Shown here: positions 34,758-43,421 of the stretch, piece after piece
Layout of the letters: each line of letters begins with the position of its first letter
Position numbering within the stretch: position 1 is the stretch's first letter
Source: CAZMNY01 sp964567745
GTDB lineage: Bacteria; Planctomycetota; Planctomycetia; Pirellulales; Pirellulaceae
Direction of reading: 5' to 3'
Length of the DNA stretch: 64,000 bases
Assembly: GCA_964567745.1 (NCBI GenBank)
Contig: CAZMNY010000015.1
Span: 62,001 to 126,000 of the forward strand
Notes under the pieces: model-generated
Database searches by the model: none
What the model saw: the letters and a program-made list of their open reading frames with translations, nothing else
Told to the model about the DNA's origin: nothing
Position numbers and translations under genes: made by a program

Positions 34758-36392
34758 ATGATGCCAATGCGGCATGTCATTTTGGCAATGCTGGCCTTTA
34801 CATGCCTTGGGCCTGATTGGGTCGCAGGCGACGAGCGACTGCGGGACACGATCGATCGCAGAATCGCCGATGCTTGGAAGGCGAACAAGATTACGCCCGC
34901 CGCGCCCTCAACCGACGCTGAATTTCTCCGTCGCGTTTACTTGGATTTGCTTGGAACGATCCCCACGTATGTTGAGTCCAAGACGTTCCTTGATGACGCG
35001 AGCTCCGACAAACGCGAGCAACTGATCGCTCGCCTGCTCGATCATCCTCGATTCGGTCTCCATCAATCTGACGTTTGGGACATGGTCTATTTTGGCCGAA
35101 ACCCACTTGGCTACGGGACGCGAGATCGAGCTGGATTCAAGACTTGGTTGCGAGATCAATTCGCCAACGATGTGCCCTACGACGTGTGGGCGGGCCAGAT
35201 TCTTCGCGCCGATGGCAATACGGTTGAGCAAGGCGCGCCGATGTTTTTTGTTCAGTACAAGAATTCGCCCGAGGACGCGATTGAGGCCATCACGCAGCGG
35301 TTTCTCGGTGTACAGCTCCAATGTGCGCGTTGCCACGACCATCCGTTTGACGCTTGGTCGCAGCTCGACTTCTATGGCATGGCGGCTTTCGTTGCTCGAC
35401 TGCAAGTTGTTGACGTGGGTAAAAAAGGCAAGCTCAAGGCCTACGCGATTGGCGAGAAGAACTTGGGCGACGTGATGTTCTCCGGGCCAGCTTCGCAACA
35501 AGGGCCAGGGAAAAAGGGCGAGCTGATCAAGCCTAAGTTTCTCGATGGCGATGCGCTGGCCGACATCGAGTTGCCGAAGGATTTTAAGGAGCCTCGTAAC
35601 TTTCCCAATGGCAAGATGCCGCCCAAGCCAAAGATGTCGCGCAAGGACGCTCTGGCCGATTGGATTGCCAGTGCAGAGAACCCGTACTTCGCGCGGGCCG
35701 CAGTCAATCGCATTTGGGCTCAGTTCTTAGGCAAGGGCATTGTGCACCCGGTCGACAACTTGAGCCCGCAGAATGAGCCGAGTCATTCCGAGTTGCTTGA
35801 CGACTTGAGTGAGGCTCTCGTCGAACACAAGTTTCAGCTCAAAGGGTTCATTGCTGAGATTCTCAACAGCAACGTCTATCAGTTGTCGTCGATTGGCTCG
35901 GCCACCGAAGCTCATCCGCTCTGGTATGAACGAGCCCGTTATCGGCCGTTGTCCGCAGAGGAATTGTTTGAGTCGTGGGTTTTGGCGAGCGGCTACGATT
36001 CGGTGCTGAAGCAGGATGGCAACGCGCCGACGGAGCGGTTCAAGATCCGCGGCATCACGTGGGACTACCTGCGCCGCTCGTTCGGCTCGCCGAACGATGG
36101 CGTGGGGAATTTTCAAGGCGGTCTCCACGAACATCTCTACTTGAACAACGGCCAGGTGAGGCAGTTGATATCGGATCGACCTGGGAGTCTCCGCGACGCC
36201 TTGGCCAAATCGAGCGAATCGTGGGAGGATCGTGTCCAGCGATTGTTTCTTCAGGTTCTCTCACGGCGCCCGACCGAGGAAGAAACAGAGAAGCTGGTCG
36301 CCTTCTTGTCGGCCGAGGACGATCCGAAAGGCCGATTGCACGACGCGATCTGGACGTTGATGACTTGCACAGAATTTCGATTTAACCATTGA
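34758..36392 (+). CDS. DUF1549/DUF1553 protein without N-terminal cytochrome domain
   Basis: The 544-residue product has a signal peptide (MRHVILAMLAFTCLGPDWVAG). DUF1549 is at about 25-220 (FLRRVYLDLLGTIPTYVESKTFL, FGLHQSDVWDMVYFGRN, LQCARCHDHPFDAWSQLDFY) and DUF1553 at about 290-530 (DALADWIASAENPYFARAAVNRIWAQFLGKGIVHPVDNL, RPLSAEELFESWVLASG). The single CARCH motif inside DUF1549 is a candidate metal or heme site; there is no separate PSCyt1 domain. The ATG at 34758 gives the complete signal peptide. The DUF1501 gene and a WD40 gene follow on the same strand, an operon layout common in planctomycetes. Confidence 0.92.
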   Translation: MMPMRHVILAMLAFTCLGPDWVAGDERLRDTIDRRIADAWKANKITPAAPSTDAEFLRRVYLDLLGTIPTYVESKTFLDDASSDKREQLIARLLDHPRFGLHQSDVWDMVYFGRNPLGYGTRDRAGFKTWLRDQFANDVPYDVWAGQILRADGNTVEQGAPMFFVQYKNSPEDAIEAITQRFLGVQLQCARCHDHPFDAWSQLDFYGMAAFVARLQVVDVGKKGKLKAYAIGEKNLGDVMFSGPASQQGPGKKGELIKPKFLDGDALADIELPKDFKEPRNFPNGKMPPKPKMSRKDALADWIASAENPYFARAAVNRIWAQFLGKGIVHPVDNLSPQNEPSHSELLDDLSEALVEHKFQLKGFIAEILNSNVYQLSSIGSATEAHPLWYERARYRPLSAEELFESWVLASGYDSVLKQDGNAPTERFKIRGITWDYLRRSFGSPNDGVGNFQGGLHEHLYLNNGQVRQLISDRPGSLRDALAKSSESWEDRVQRLFLQVLSRRPTEEETEKLVAFLSAEDDPKGRLHDAIWTLMTCTEFRFNH

Positions 36393-36460
36393 GGCTTTCC
36401 GCCCAGTGGCGAACCGACCGATCGGTGCGCATGATTCGACACATTGCCGAGGAGCATTCG

Positions 36461-37732
36461 ATGCGAGAATATTGTCCGCGACACGAACACCTCAACCGAC
36501 GTTCGTTGTTGAAGGGCGCGTTGACGGGCGCTTCCGGGGTAGCGGTGATGAATTGGGGAGGCTTGTTCAGCTCGGACTCTCTGGCAAGCGAGGTCAAGAA
36601 GTCCGGTAAGCGATGCATTCTGATTTGGCTCAACGGCGGCTGCAGTCAATTCGAAACATTCGATATGAAAGTCGGACGCTCCACGGGCGGGCTGTTTCGT
36701 GAGATCTCAACCAATGTTGCCGGTAGCCGTGTCTGCGAATTGATGCCGAAGATTTCGCAGCGAATGGACAAGTTGTCAGTGATTCGCTCCATGCGAACGA
36801 CTCAAATCGATCATCCCGGTGGCATCTATCTCATGCACACCGGTTGGTCGCGATCGGCCAACACGCGATTCCCTGAAATCGGCGCCGTGGTCGCCAAGTA
36901 TTGCGGAAGCGATCGAGCGGACCTGCCGAACTTTGTCAAAATCTCTTCGAACGGCGATGCGGGATCGGGCATCTTGGGCCCGCAATACTCACCATTCAAA
37001 TTAGGGCGGAACGGTGAGCTGCCGATTTTTTCGACCTCGCCGTTATCGAGCCAACTTGAAAGCCGACGGCACGAGCTCCGCGACTTTATCGAGTCTCAAT
37101 TCGCTCGCGATCACTTGGCCGACCCGGTTCGCATGCACCGAGACGCCTATGACCGCGCGCGGCGGCTCAACAATGTACGCGATGTATTCAAACTGGATCA
37201 GGAATGGGAGAAGGCTCGCGACAAGTATGGCAATTCGAAGATCGGTCATCGCATGATGGTTGCCGCCCGGCTGGTCGAAGCCGGGGTCGCGTTTGTTGAA
37301 GTGGGGCAGAGCGGTTACGACACGCACGCCGACAATTTCGAGGGTCACAAGTCGCTTGTGCCTCCGATGGAACACGGTTGGGCCGCGTTGCTCGACGATC
37401 TGGAAGAGCGAGGTCTGCTCGACGACACGCTTGTCGTCTGGATGGGCGAGATTGGCCGCACGCCAAGAATCAATAACCGCAGCGGACGCGACCACTACGT
37501 GCGCTCCTGGTCGACCGCGTTGGCTGGCGGCGGCGTTAAGGGCGGCCTGATGTACGGCCAATCGGATGAAGACGGGGTCGATGTCAAAGAGAATAAGGTC
37601 ACCGAGGGCGATTTCTTCGCGACCGTCTACACAGCTCTTGGCATCAATCCCGAAGCCGAGAACTACTCGGGCGTTCGTCCGATTCCGCTCGCCCAATTCG
37701 GACACAAGGTTGTGAAGGACATCTTAGCGTAG
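36461..37732 (+). CDS. DUF1501 protein, third copy
   Basis: The 423-residue product starts MREYCPRHEHLNRRSLLKGALTGASG, a Tat signal (NRRSLLKG), with GAGGAG 7-8 bases upstream of the ATG at 36461. Core motifs are CILIWLNGGCSQFETFDMKVGRSTGGLFREI, LSVIRSMRTTQIDHPGG, FVEVGQSGYDTHADNFEGHKSLV, VVWMGEIGRTPRINNRSGRDHYVRSWSTALAGGGVKGG. It follows the DUF1549/DUF1553 gene by 68 bases and precedes the WD40 gene by 69 bases. Its closeness in arrangement to the other two copies points to a shared but unknown extracytoplasmic role. Confidence 0.93.
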   Translation: MREYCPRHEHLNRRSLLKGALTGASGVAVMNWGGLFSSDSLASEVKKSGKRCILIWLNGGCSQFETFDMKVGRSTGGLFREISTNVAGSRVCELMPKISQRMDKLSVIRSMRTTQIDHPGGIYLMHTGWSRSANTRFPEIGAVVAKYCGSDRADLPNFVKISSNGDAGSGILGPQYSPFKLGRNGELPIFSTSPLSSQLESRRHELRDFIESQFARDHLADPVRMHRDAYDRARRLNNVRDVFKLDQEWEKARDKYGNSKIGHRMMVAARLVEAGVAFVEVGQSGYDTHADNFEGHKSLVPPMEHGWAALLDDLEERGLLDDTLVVWMGEIGRTPRINNRSGRDHYVRSWSTALAGGGVKGGLMYGQSDEDGVDVKENKVTEGDFFATVYTALGINPEAENYSGVRPIPLAQFGHKVVKDILA

Positions 37733-37801
37733 AGAAGAAGATGGTCGACGGCGGACCTGACGCGACCACGCCGAATCACTCCATGAGACGAGTAGCCCGT
37801 T

Positions 37802-39007
37802 ATGCTCATCAAAAACCCGACGCCGATTTGGCAATTGTCATTCGAAGGCGACTGGCCCACGTCGGTGACGTTTCTCGCGAATGGTCGGCAATTGGCGGCG
37901 GCGAATCGCGGCGGCCAGATCTACTTGTGGGATCTACCGGATAAGCCGCCGGAGCCGGAAGCCGAAGCAAAGGATCCGACTCCGCCGAACCATCCGCCGT
38001 CGAAGCGACTCGATGGGCACGAAAACGGTGTGAGTCATCTGCTCGCCGCGCCCGACGGGCAGACTCTCATTTCGTCAAGCCTTGATCATTCGATCCGAGT
38101 CTGGAACCCTGCCGCTGACGCGGTCGGCAAAGCGACGGTCGTGCTCGACGCCAAGGTGCGAGAACAGAAGGCTCGACGAAAACCGAAGGACGAGAAAGAT
38201 GCGATCCTCAATGCGCCGGGCGTCGACGTCGAGACGGTAAGTGAAGTCGCGACGCTGGAAGGCCACAAAGGTTGGATTCTGGGATTGGGAATCAGCGCCG
38301 ACGGCAAGCGATTGATTAGCGGAGACGACACGTGCTTGAGTATTGTCTGGGACGTGGCGTCGCGCAAACGGATTTCGCAATGGCAAGGATACGACCGCGT
38401 GTGGGTGCGATCCGCGGCGCTCTCACCTGACGGCAAACGGGCGTTCACTGCCGAGTTCGCTGGGCGACGCAGCAACTTTGACGTTCCCGCTCCGCAGGCT
38501 CGATTCTGGGATAGCGAAAGCGGCAAGATGACGCTCGACTTGCTGCGAATCTGGACGCCGAAAGTCAAAGACAAGGACCGCATCGATTCGTATGGCTACC
38601 GCAGCGTGTGGAGCAAGCTGATCAAACGGGGTCTTGTATGCGCCGCGTTCTCACCCGATGGAGCGATGCTGGCGGTCGGTCAAGGCGGAGAAACGGATAC
38701 CGGCAAAGTGCACCTCGTCGACGTCGAGTCGGGCGAGATCCTGCGAACCGTTTCCGGGCATCGTTACGGTGTTTGCGACGTCAAGTTTTCGGCCGACGGC
38801 AAATACGTACTCTCGTCCGGCCGCGACACGATGGTGCGGATCTGCCAAGTCTCCGATGGCAAAGAGGTCGCCGCCTTGGGCAAATCGCGAGGCGGGCAGT
38901 TCAAGGATTGGATGCACGGCATTGCCATTTCGCCGGATCAGAAACGAGTCGCCGCGGCGGATATCGCCGGGATGATTCATGTCTGGGAATTGGCGCCGAC
39001 ACAGTAA
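37802..39007 (+). CDS. WD40 repeat protein
   Basis: The 401-residue product has no signal peptide and consists of WD40-type blades. Clear units are LDGHENGVSHLLAAPDGQTLISSSLDHSIRVWN, LEGHKGWILGLGISADGKRLISGDDTCLSIVWD, VSGHRYGVCDVKFSADGKYVLSSGRDTMVRI and the last blade ending MIHVWELAPTQ. About six to seven blades would form a propeller for protein contacts. It is the third gene of the DUF1549/DUF1501 operon; WD40 genes are often in that place in planctomycetes. Lack of a signal peptide in a group of exported proteins is odd, and suggests either a cytoplasmic role or an unrecognised export route. Confidence 0.9.
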   Translation: MLIKNPTPIWQLSFEGDWPTSVTFLANGRQLAAANRGGQIYLWDLPDKPPEPEAEAKDPTPPNHPPSKRLDGHENGVSHLLAAPDGQTLISSSLDHSIRVWNPAADAVGKATVVLDAKVREQKARRKPKDEKDAILNAPGVDVETVSEVATLEGHKGWILGLGISADGKRLISGDDTCLSIVWDVASRKRISQWQGYDRVWVRSAALSPDGKRAFTAEFAGRRSNFDVPAPQARFWDSESGKMTLDLLRIWTPKVKDKDRIDSYGYRSVWSKLIKRGLVCAAFSPDGAMLAVGQGGETDTGKVHLVDVESGEILRTVSGHRYGVCDVKFSADGKYVLSSGRDTMVRICQVSDGKEVAALGKSRGGQFKDWMHGIAISPDQKRVAAADIAGMIHVWELAPTQ

Positions 39008-39035
39008 CTCTGGCGACCGAAAACGTCCGATGTCG

Positions 39036-39800
39036 TTAACGCTTGGGAACGCTGAGCCCCATTTCCGCCATCAGCATTTGCATATCGTCCCAGGTCGATC
39101 GTTTGGCCGACTCGTTTCTGAGCAAGTAGGCGGGATGATAGGTCACCATGACTCGTGCTGAATCGTAGTCAAAGAACTGGCCTCGCATGCGGCCTACGGA
39201 GAGGTTCGAGTCAAGCAGCGTCTTCGCGGCGTAGGCTCCGAGGCAGCAGATGAATTCGGGTTGAAGGATTTGCAATTGGCGCTCGAAGAACGGGAGGCAA
39301 CATTCGACTTCGGCCGGCTCGGGGTTGCGATTTCCCGGGGGACGGCACTTGAGCACGTTGAGAATGTAGACCTGCTCACGAGTCAGGGTCATCGCCTGGA
39401 TGATTCGGTTCAACAACTGCCCAGCAGCGCCGACGAACGGCTCGCCTTGCACGTCCTCGTCGCGTCCCGGCGCTTCGCCAAAGAAGCAGAGTCGCGGGCG
39501 AATGTTACCGACACCGAAGACGGTTTGCGTGCGCGATTCAACAAGCGTCGGACATTGCGTGCAGCTTCTCACCTCGTCGGACAGAATCCTCAGCTGCTCG
39601 CTTCGATACGCGTCGGTGTTCTCACTGGTCGGTGCTGTTGCGGAGTTGTCGCGGGCTTGCTGTCGATTGTCGTCGGGAGTGCGAGCCGGCACCTCAGGAA
39701 GTGGGAGAGCGGTCAGTTGCGGGAGTTGCTCGACTCCAGCCGAATGAAGGCTCTCAAGACGCTGCGCGAGCATACGGCGGACTTGGCTGTTGTCATTCAA
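39036..39800 (-). CDS. Type-4 uracil-DNA glycosylase
   Basis: The enzyme removes uracil from DNA after cytosine deamination. Motif A is FFGEAPGRDEDVQGEPFVGAAGQLL, motif B is VMVTYHPAYLLRNESAKR, and iron-sulfur ligands are the Cys pairs in RSCTQCP and the later KCRPPGNR...ECCLPF; the helix after the second motif is intact. An N-terminal part rich in Pro and Gln (about residues 20-60) is variable. No ATG lies at the expected N-terminus: the TTG at 39800 has AGGGCGG 8 bases upstream and was used; the ATG at 39773 is the alternative and would lose 9 residues. The gene is convergent with the WD40 gene. Confidence 0.93.
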   Translation of the reverse strand: MNDNSQVRRMLAQRLESLHSAGVEQLPQLTALPLPEVPARTPDDNRQQARDNSATAPTSENTDAYRSEQLRILSDEVRSCTQCPTLVESRTQTVFGVGNIRPRLCFFGEAPGRDEDVQGEPFVGAAGQLLNRIIQAMTLTREQVYILNVLKCRPPGNRNPEPAEVECCLPFFERQLQILQPEFICCLGAYAAKTLLDSNLSVGRMRGQFFDYDSARVMVTYHPAYLLRNESAKRSTWDDMQMLMAEMGLSVPKR

Positions 39801-40012
39801 TCTGAAAACCGCCCTGGCATAAGGATTTACAAACCCGAGGCATGGCGACAATCCGACGGCGGGGCTCCGCCGTTGGAAGCGTGAATCGAGGGCTATTATC
39901 GATCATCCGCCTAACATCGAACAGCCCACCGCGCCGAGCCGCCATGTTGTTTCGCTGAAATGGCGGGCGGTTACCGATTCCTCAGCGGCGGTCGGTTAAC
40001 TATCATGAGCGT

Positions 40013-41347
40013 ATGTCTGTTCCTCAAGTGGTTATTGTCGGTCGCCCCAATGTTGGCAAGTCAAGCATCTTCAACTGGCTAGCCGGTCGTCGCTTAGCCA
40101 TCGTCGATGATGTTGCTGGAGTTACGCGCGATCGGATGGTTCATCTGATGTGCGAGCGTGAGCGATTTTTCGAGATCGTCGACACGGGCGGCATTGGCAT
40201 CAAGGACGTCGATGATCTGACGTCGCAGGTAGAGGACCAGATCCAGTTCGCGATGGACTCGGCGGATGTCATCCTGTTCGTTGTCGACTCGCGAAACGGG
40301 ATTGCGCCGCTCGATGAGGAGGTTGCCAAACGGCTGCGATACGTCGATAAGCCGATCATTTGCGTGGCCAACAAGACCGATGACGAGGTGCTCGAGCCGC
40401 AAGCCGATGAGTTTTACAAGTTGGGCCGAGGCAAGCTGATCAAGGTTAGTGCTCATCAGGGCAGAAACAAGCAGCTCATGATTGACGACATTCTCGAACG
40501 GCTGCCGATTCAGTCGATCGAAGAAAAAGAAGTTGAGGAGCCGGTGATGAAGGCCGCCATCGTCGGCCGCCGAAACGTCGGTAAGAGCACCTTTGTCAAC
40601 ACGCTCTCGGCCGCTGAGCGAATGATTGTGAGCCAAGTTCCGGGCACAACTCGAGACAGTGTGGACGTTCGATTCGAGCTCGACGACCGAGTCTTCATCG
40701 CAATCGACACGCCAGGGCTAAGAAAAGGCAAAAGCGTCAAGACTGACGTCGACTTCTATGGCACTCATCGCGCCAAACGGAGCATTCGACGCGCCGATGT
40801 CGTCCTGATGTTCTTTGATGCGACTCAGCGGATTAGCAAAGTCGACAAGCAACTGTGCAAATATATAGCTGACAACTACAAGCCTTGCATCTTTGTCGTG
40901 AACAAGTGGGATCAGATGGCGGGGCAGATGCCGACTGAAAAATGGGTCACTTACTTGCGCGATACTTTTCGCACCATGTGGCACACGCCGATTGCCTTCA
41001 TTACGGGCCAAACCGGCAAGAACATGAAAGCTCTGCTCAACCACTCGCAGATGCTATTCAAGCAAGGCCGCGAACGCGTGACGACGAGCGACCTCAATCG
41101 ACTCGTGCAGAGCGCCATGGAGCTGCATCCGCCGCCGATAGCGCAGCAGCGTCGGCCCAAGATCTATTTCGCTACGCAAGTCGCGGTCCAGCCGCCGACA
41201 CTGGTCTTGATGTGCAACGACCCGAAAGCGTTTCCCGCTGAGTACCGACGTTACTTGATGGGCGTGTTCCGCGACCAATTGAGTTTCGGCGAAGTGCCGA
41301 TCAAACTCTATCTGCAGAAGCGGCAACACGGCAACGACGACGGCTAG
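40013..41347 (+). CDS. der: Ribosome biogenesis GTPase Der
   Basis: Der is a double GTPase needed for 50S subunit assembly. The 444-residue product has two G domains: the first with GRPNVGKSS, DVAGVTRD, DTGG and NKTD; the second starting at about residue 178 with GRRNVGKST, PGTTRD, DTPGLRKGKSVKTDVDF and NKWDQ. A KH-like domain follows (RPKIYFATQVAVQPPTLVLMCNDPKAFPAEYRRYLMGVFRDQL). The ATG at 40013 gives the family N-terminus; an overlapping ATG at 40005 is out of frame. Length is normal and no domain is lost. Confidence 0.97.
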   Translation: MSVPQVVIVGRPNVGKSSIFNWLAGRRLAIVDDVAGVTRDRMVHLMCERERFFEIVDTGGIGIKDVDDLTSQVEDQIQFAMDSADVILFVVDSRNGIAPLDEEVAKRLRYVDKPIICVANKTDDEVLEPQADEFYKLGRGKLIKVSAHQGRNKQLMIDDILERLPIQSIEEKEVEEPVMKAAIVGRRNVGKSTFVNTLSAAERMIVSQVPGTTRDSVDVRFELDDRVFIAIDTPGLRKGKSVKTDVDFYGTHRAKRSIRRADVVLMFFDATQRISKVDKQLCKYIADNYKPCIFVVNKWDQMAGQMPTEKWVTYLRDTFRTMWHTPIAFITGQTGKNMKALLNHSQMLFKQGRERVTTSDLNRLVQSAMELHPPPIAQQRRPKIYFATQVAVQPPTLVLMCNDPKAFPAEYRRYLMGVFRDQLSFGEVPIKLYLQKRQHGNDDG

Positions 41348-41405
41348 GTCATCGAACGTCGACTCAACGAATCACCGTGAGACCCAGCACGCTGGCCGTC
41401 CATCG

Positions 41406-41918
41406 CTACTTGGAGCGTTTGCTCGAGTCCAAGCGTTCGTTCTTGGCGACAATCTTGTCGACCAACTTCGATTTGAATTCGGTCAGTTTAGCTCGCAATT
41501 CTGGATCGGCGGTTGCCAGGATCTGGACGGCGAACAGTCCTGAGTTTCGTGGTCCGCCCATTCCGACAGCCATGCTGGCGACGGGGACATCGCCCGGCAT
41601 TTGGACAGTGGAGAGCAAGGAGTCGAGTCCGCCCAGATCGGGAGTCGGGACGGGCAATCCAATCACGGGAAGGGTCGTGTGCGCCGCGACCACTCCGGCC
41701 AGATGTGCAGCGCCGCCGGCGGCCGCGATGATCACTTCCAATCCGCGATCGATGGCCGTTGAGGCGTATTCGCAGACGATTCCAGGCGTCCGGTGCGCGC
41801 TCAGGACTTGCACGTCATAGGCGACTCCGAATTCGTCCAAGGCGTCTGCGGCGCCGTAGATTTTGGGCCAATCGCTGTCGCTTCCCATAATAATTCCGAC
41901 TCGAGGCGTGTCGCTCAT
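41406..41918 (-). CDS. purE: 5-(carboxyamino)imidazole ribonucleotide mutase
   Basis: PurE converts N5-CAIR to CAIR in purine synthesis. The 170-residue product matches class I PurE: VGIIMGSDSDWPKI, VQVLSAHRTPG with the catalytic His, IAAAGGAAHLAGVVAAHTTLPVIGLPVP, LSTVQMPGDVPVASMAVG and AVQILA. It lies 52 bases downstream of ald on the same strand and is convergent with der. No purK or other purine gene is adjacent. Confidence 0.97.
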   Translation of the reverse strand: MSDTPRVGIIMGSDSDWPKIYGAADALDEFGVAYDVQVLSAHRTPGIVCEYASTAIDRGLEVIIAAAGGAAHLAGVVAAHTTLPVIGLPVPTPDLGGLDSLLSTVQMPGDVPVASMAVGMGGPRNSGLFAVQILATADPELRAKLTEFKSKLVDKIVAKNERLDSSKRSK

Positions 41919-41970
41919 CGCGGTCCTATCTCATCTATGAACGTGTGTTGTTGTGATCGATTTCGACTGT

Positions 41971-43077
41971 TTACGCGAAGGGGGTTTTGTAAGGCAAATT
42001 GAACGTCTCGGCAACGGGGCGATTCGTGATCTCGCCTCCGTGGATGTTGACGGCCGTGGCGATTTCGCTCAGTGAATGAGCCGCATCGTCGAAGCCGCGT
42101 TTGGCGATTTGAATGACCCAAGGCAGGGTGACGTTACAGAGTGCGTACGTGCTCGTTCGACCGACAGCGCCAGGCATGTTCGTCACGCAATAGTGCAGCA
42201 CTTCCTCTTCGATATAGGTTGGCTCGCCATGAGTCGTTGGCCGACTCGTCTCGATGCAGCCGCCTTGATCGATGGCCACGTCAATGATCACGCTTCCCGG
42301 CTTCATGATTTTGAGGTGTTCCCGTTGAATCAACCGGGGGGCTTTTGCTCCGGGGATCAAGACGGCACCGATGACCAAGTCGGCGAGCGGCAATTCGCCT
42401 CGGATCGTGTGTCGATCGCTGAACAGAACGTTCACATTCGCCGGCATAATTTCATCCAAGTATCGCAAGCGATCCAGATTGACGTCCAAGATGGTCACGT
42501 CCGCTTGGAATCCGCTGGCGATTCGGGCCGCGTTTGCTCCGACGACGCCTCCGCCAAGCACCGTAATATGTGCCGGCGCGACGCCCGGCACTCCGCCCAG
42601 CAAGATGCCTCGACCCATCTGAGGCCGTTCGAGGTACTTGGCACCCTCCTGCACGCTCATCCGGCCCGCGACTTCGCTCATCGGAGTCAGCAGAGGCAAG
42701 TGCCCTCGCCCGTCCTCCAGGGTTTCATAGGCGATACAGGTCGCGCCACTGTCGAGCATCGCGTCAGCCAGCTCGCGGCTCGCCGCAAAATGGAAATAGG
42801 TGAACAACAATTGGCCGGGTCGAATGAGCGGCCATTCCTCCGGTTGCGGCTCTTTGACTTTGACGATCATGTCCGCCTGGGCAAACACCTCGGCACCGCT
42901 CGATACCAGTTCGGCCCCCGCCTCGACATAGTTGTTGTTAGGTAAGCCTGACCCGGCGCCGGCCCCAGATTGCATGATCACTCGGTGACCGCGCGCGACC
43001 AGCTCCTCGACGCCCACTGGCAGCATGGCAACTCGGTATTCATCAACTTTGACTTCCTGCGGTACGCCGATAATCAT
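41971..43077 (-). CDS. ald: Alanine dehydrogenase
   Basis: The enzyme oxidatively deaminates L-alanine to pyruvate with NAD. The 368-residue product has the family length and motifs: MIIGVPQEVKVDEYRVAMLP at the N-terminus, FTYFHFAAS with the substrate-binding His, the NAD loop in ITVLGGGVVGANAARIASG, and the family signature VAIDQGGCIETSRPTTHGEPTY with PGAVGRTSTYAL. The ATG at 43077 has AGGGAGT 6 bases upstream, so the 18 extra codons to 43131 were rejected. purE follows 52 bases downstream. Confidence 0.97.
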   Translation of the reverse strand: MIIGVPQEVKVDEYRVAMLPVGVEELVARGHRVIMQSGAGAGSGLPNNNYVEAGAELVSSGAEVFAQADMIVKVKEPQPEEWPLIRPGQLLFTYFHFAASRELADAMLDSGATCIAYETLEDGRGHLPLLTPMSEVAGRMSVQEGAKYLERPQMGRGILLGGVPGVAPAHITVLGGGVVGANAARIASGFQADVTILDVNLDRLRYLDEIMPANVNVLFSDRHTIRGELPLADLVIGAVLIPGAKAPRLIQREHLKIMKPGSVIIDVAIDQGGCIETSRPTTHGEPTYIEEEVLHYCVTNMPGAVGRTSTYALCNVTLPWVIQIAKRGFDDAAHSLSEIATAVNIHGGEITNRPVAETFNLPYKTPFA

Positions 43078-43421
43078 CAACGGACTCCCTGGCGAAATTG
43101 GCCGAGAAGAAGAAGATTTGAAGTTAGCCATTCACGTGTAGCTAGGAAAACTCACAAGAACTGCATGGCTCATCGTTCGCAAACTTGAAACGAATCGGAC
43201 AACCTCGCGTGGTCAAAACCCACTCGAGGCAGCACGACTTAGAAGAACGACGGGCGTAGATATCTGGCTGGCGAATGCGACGTGTTGCAGCGACAATCGA
43301 ACCTACAACATCTGATCCGCAAATTGAAGCGGCACATTGTAACAATTCAGTCGCGTCTCGTGTCGTCGATCTGGCCAAATCAGAACGGCCGTCGACGTCT
43401 GCCAATTTGGCCCAAGGAATC
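43078..43421. other. Intergenic region, no gene seen
   Basis: This 344-base gap separates two minus-strand genes, the TPR protein gene and ald. The short frames inside have no ribosome binding site and no recognisable protein. The ald promoter should lie here. Confidence 0.45.

Noticed and set aside
28215..37732. Calling the DUF1501 proteins sulfatases
   Set aside because: They share the superfamily fold, but the formylglycine signature CxPxR is absent, so this activity is not supported.
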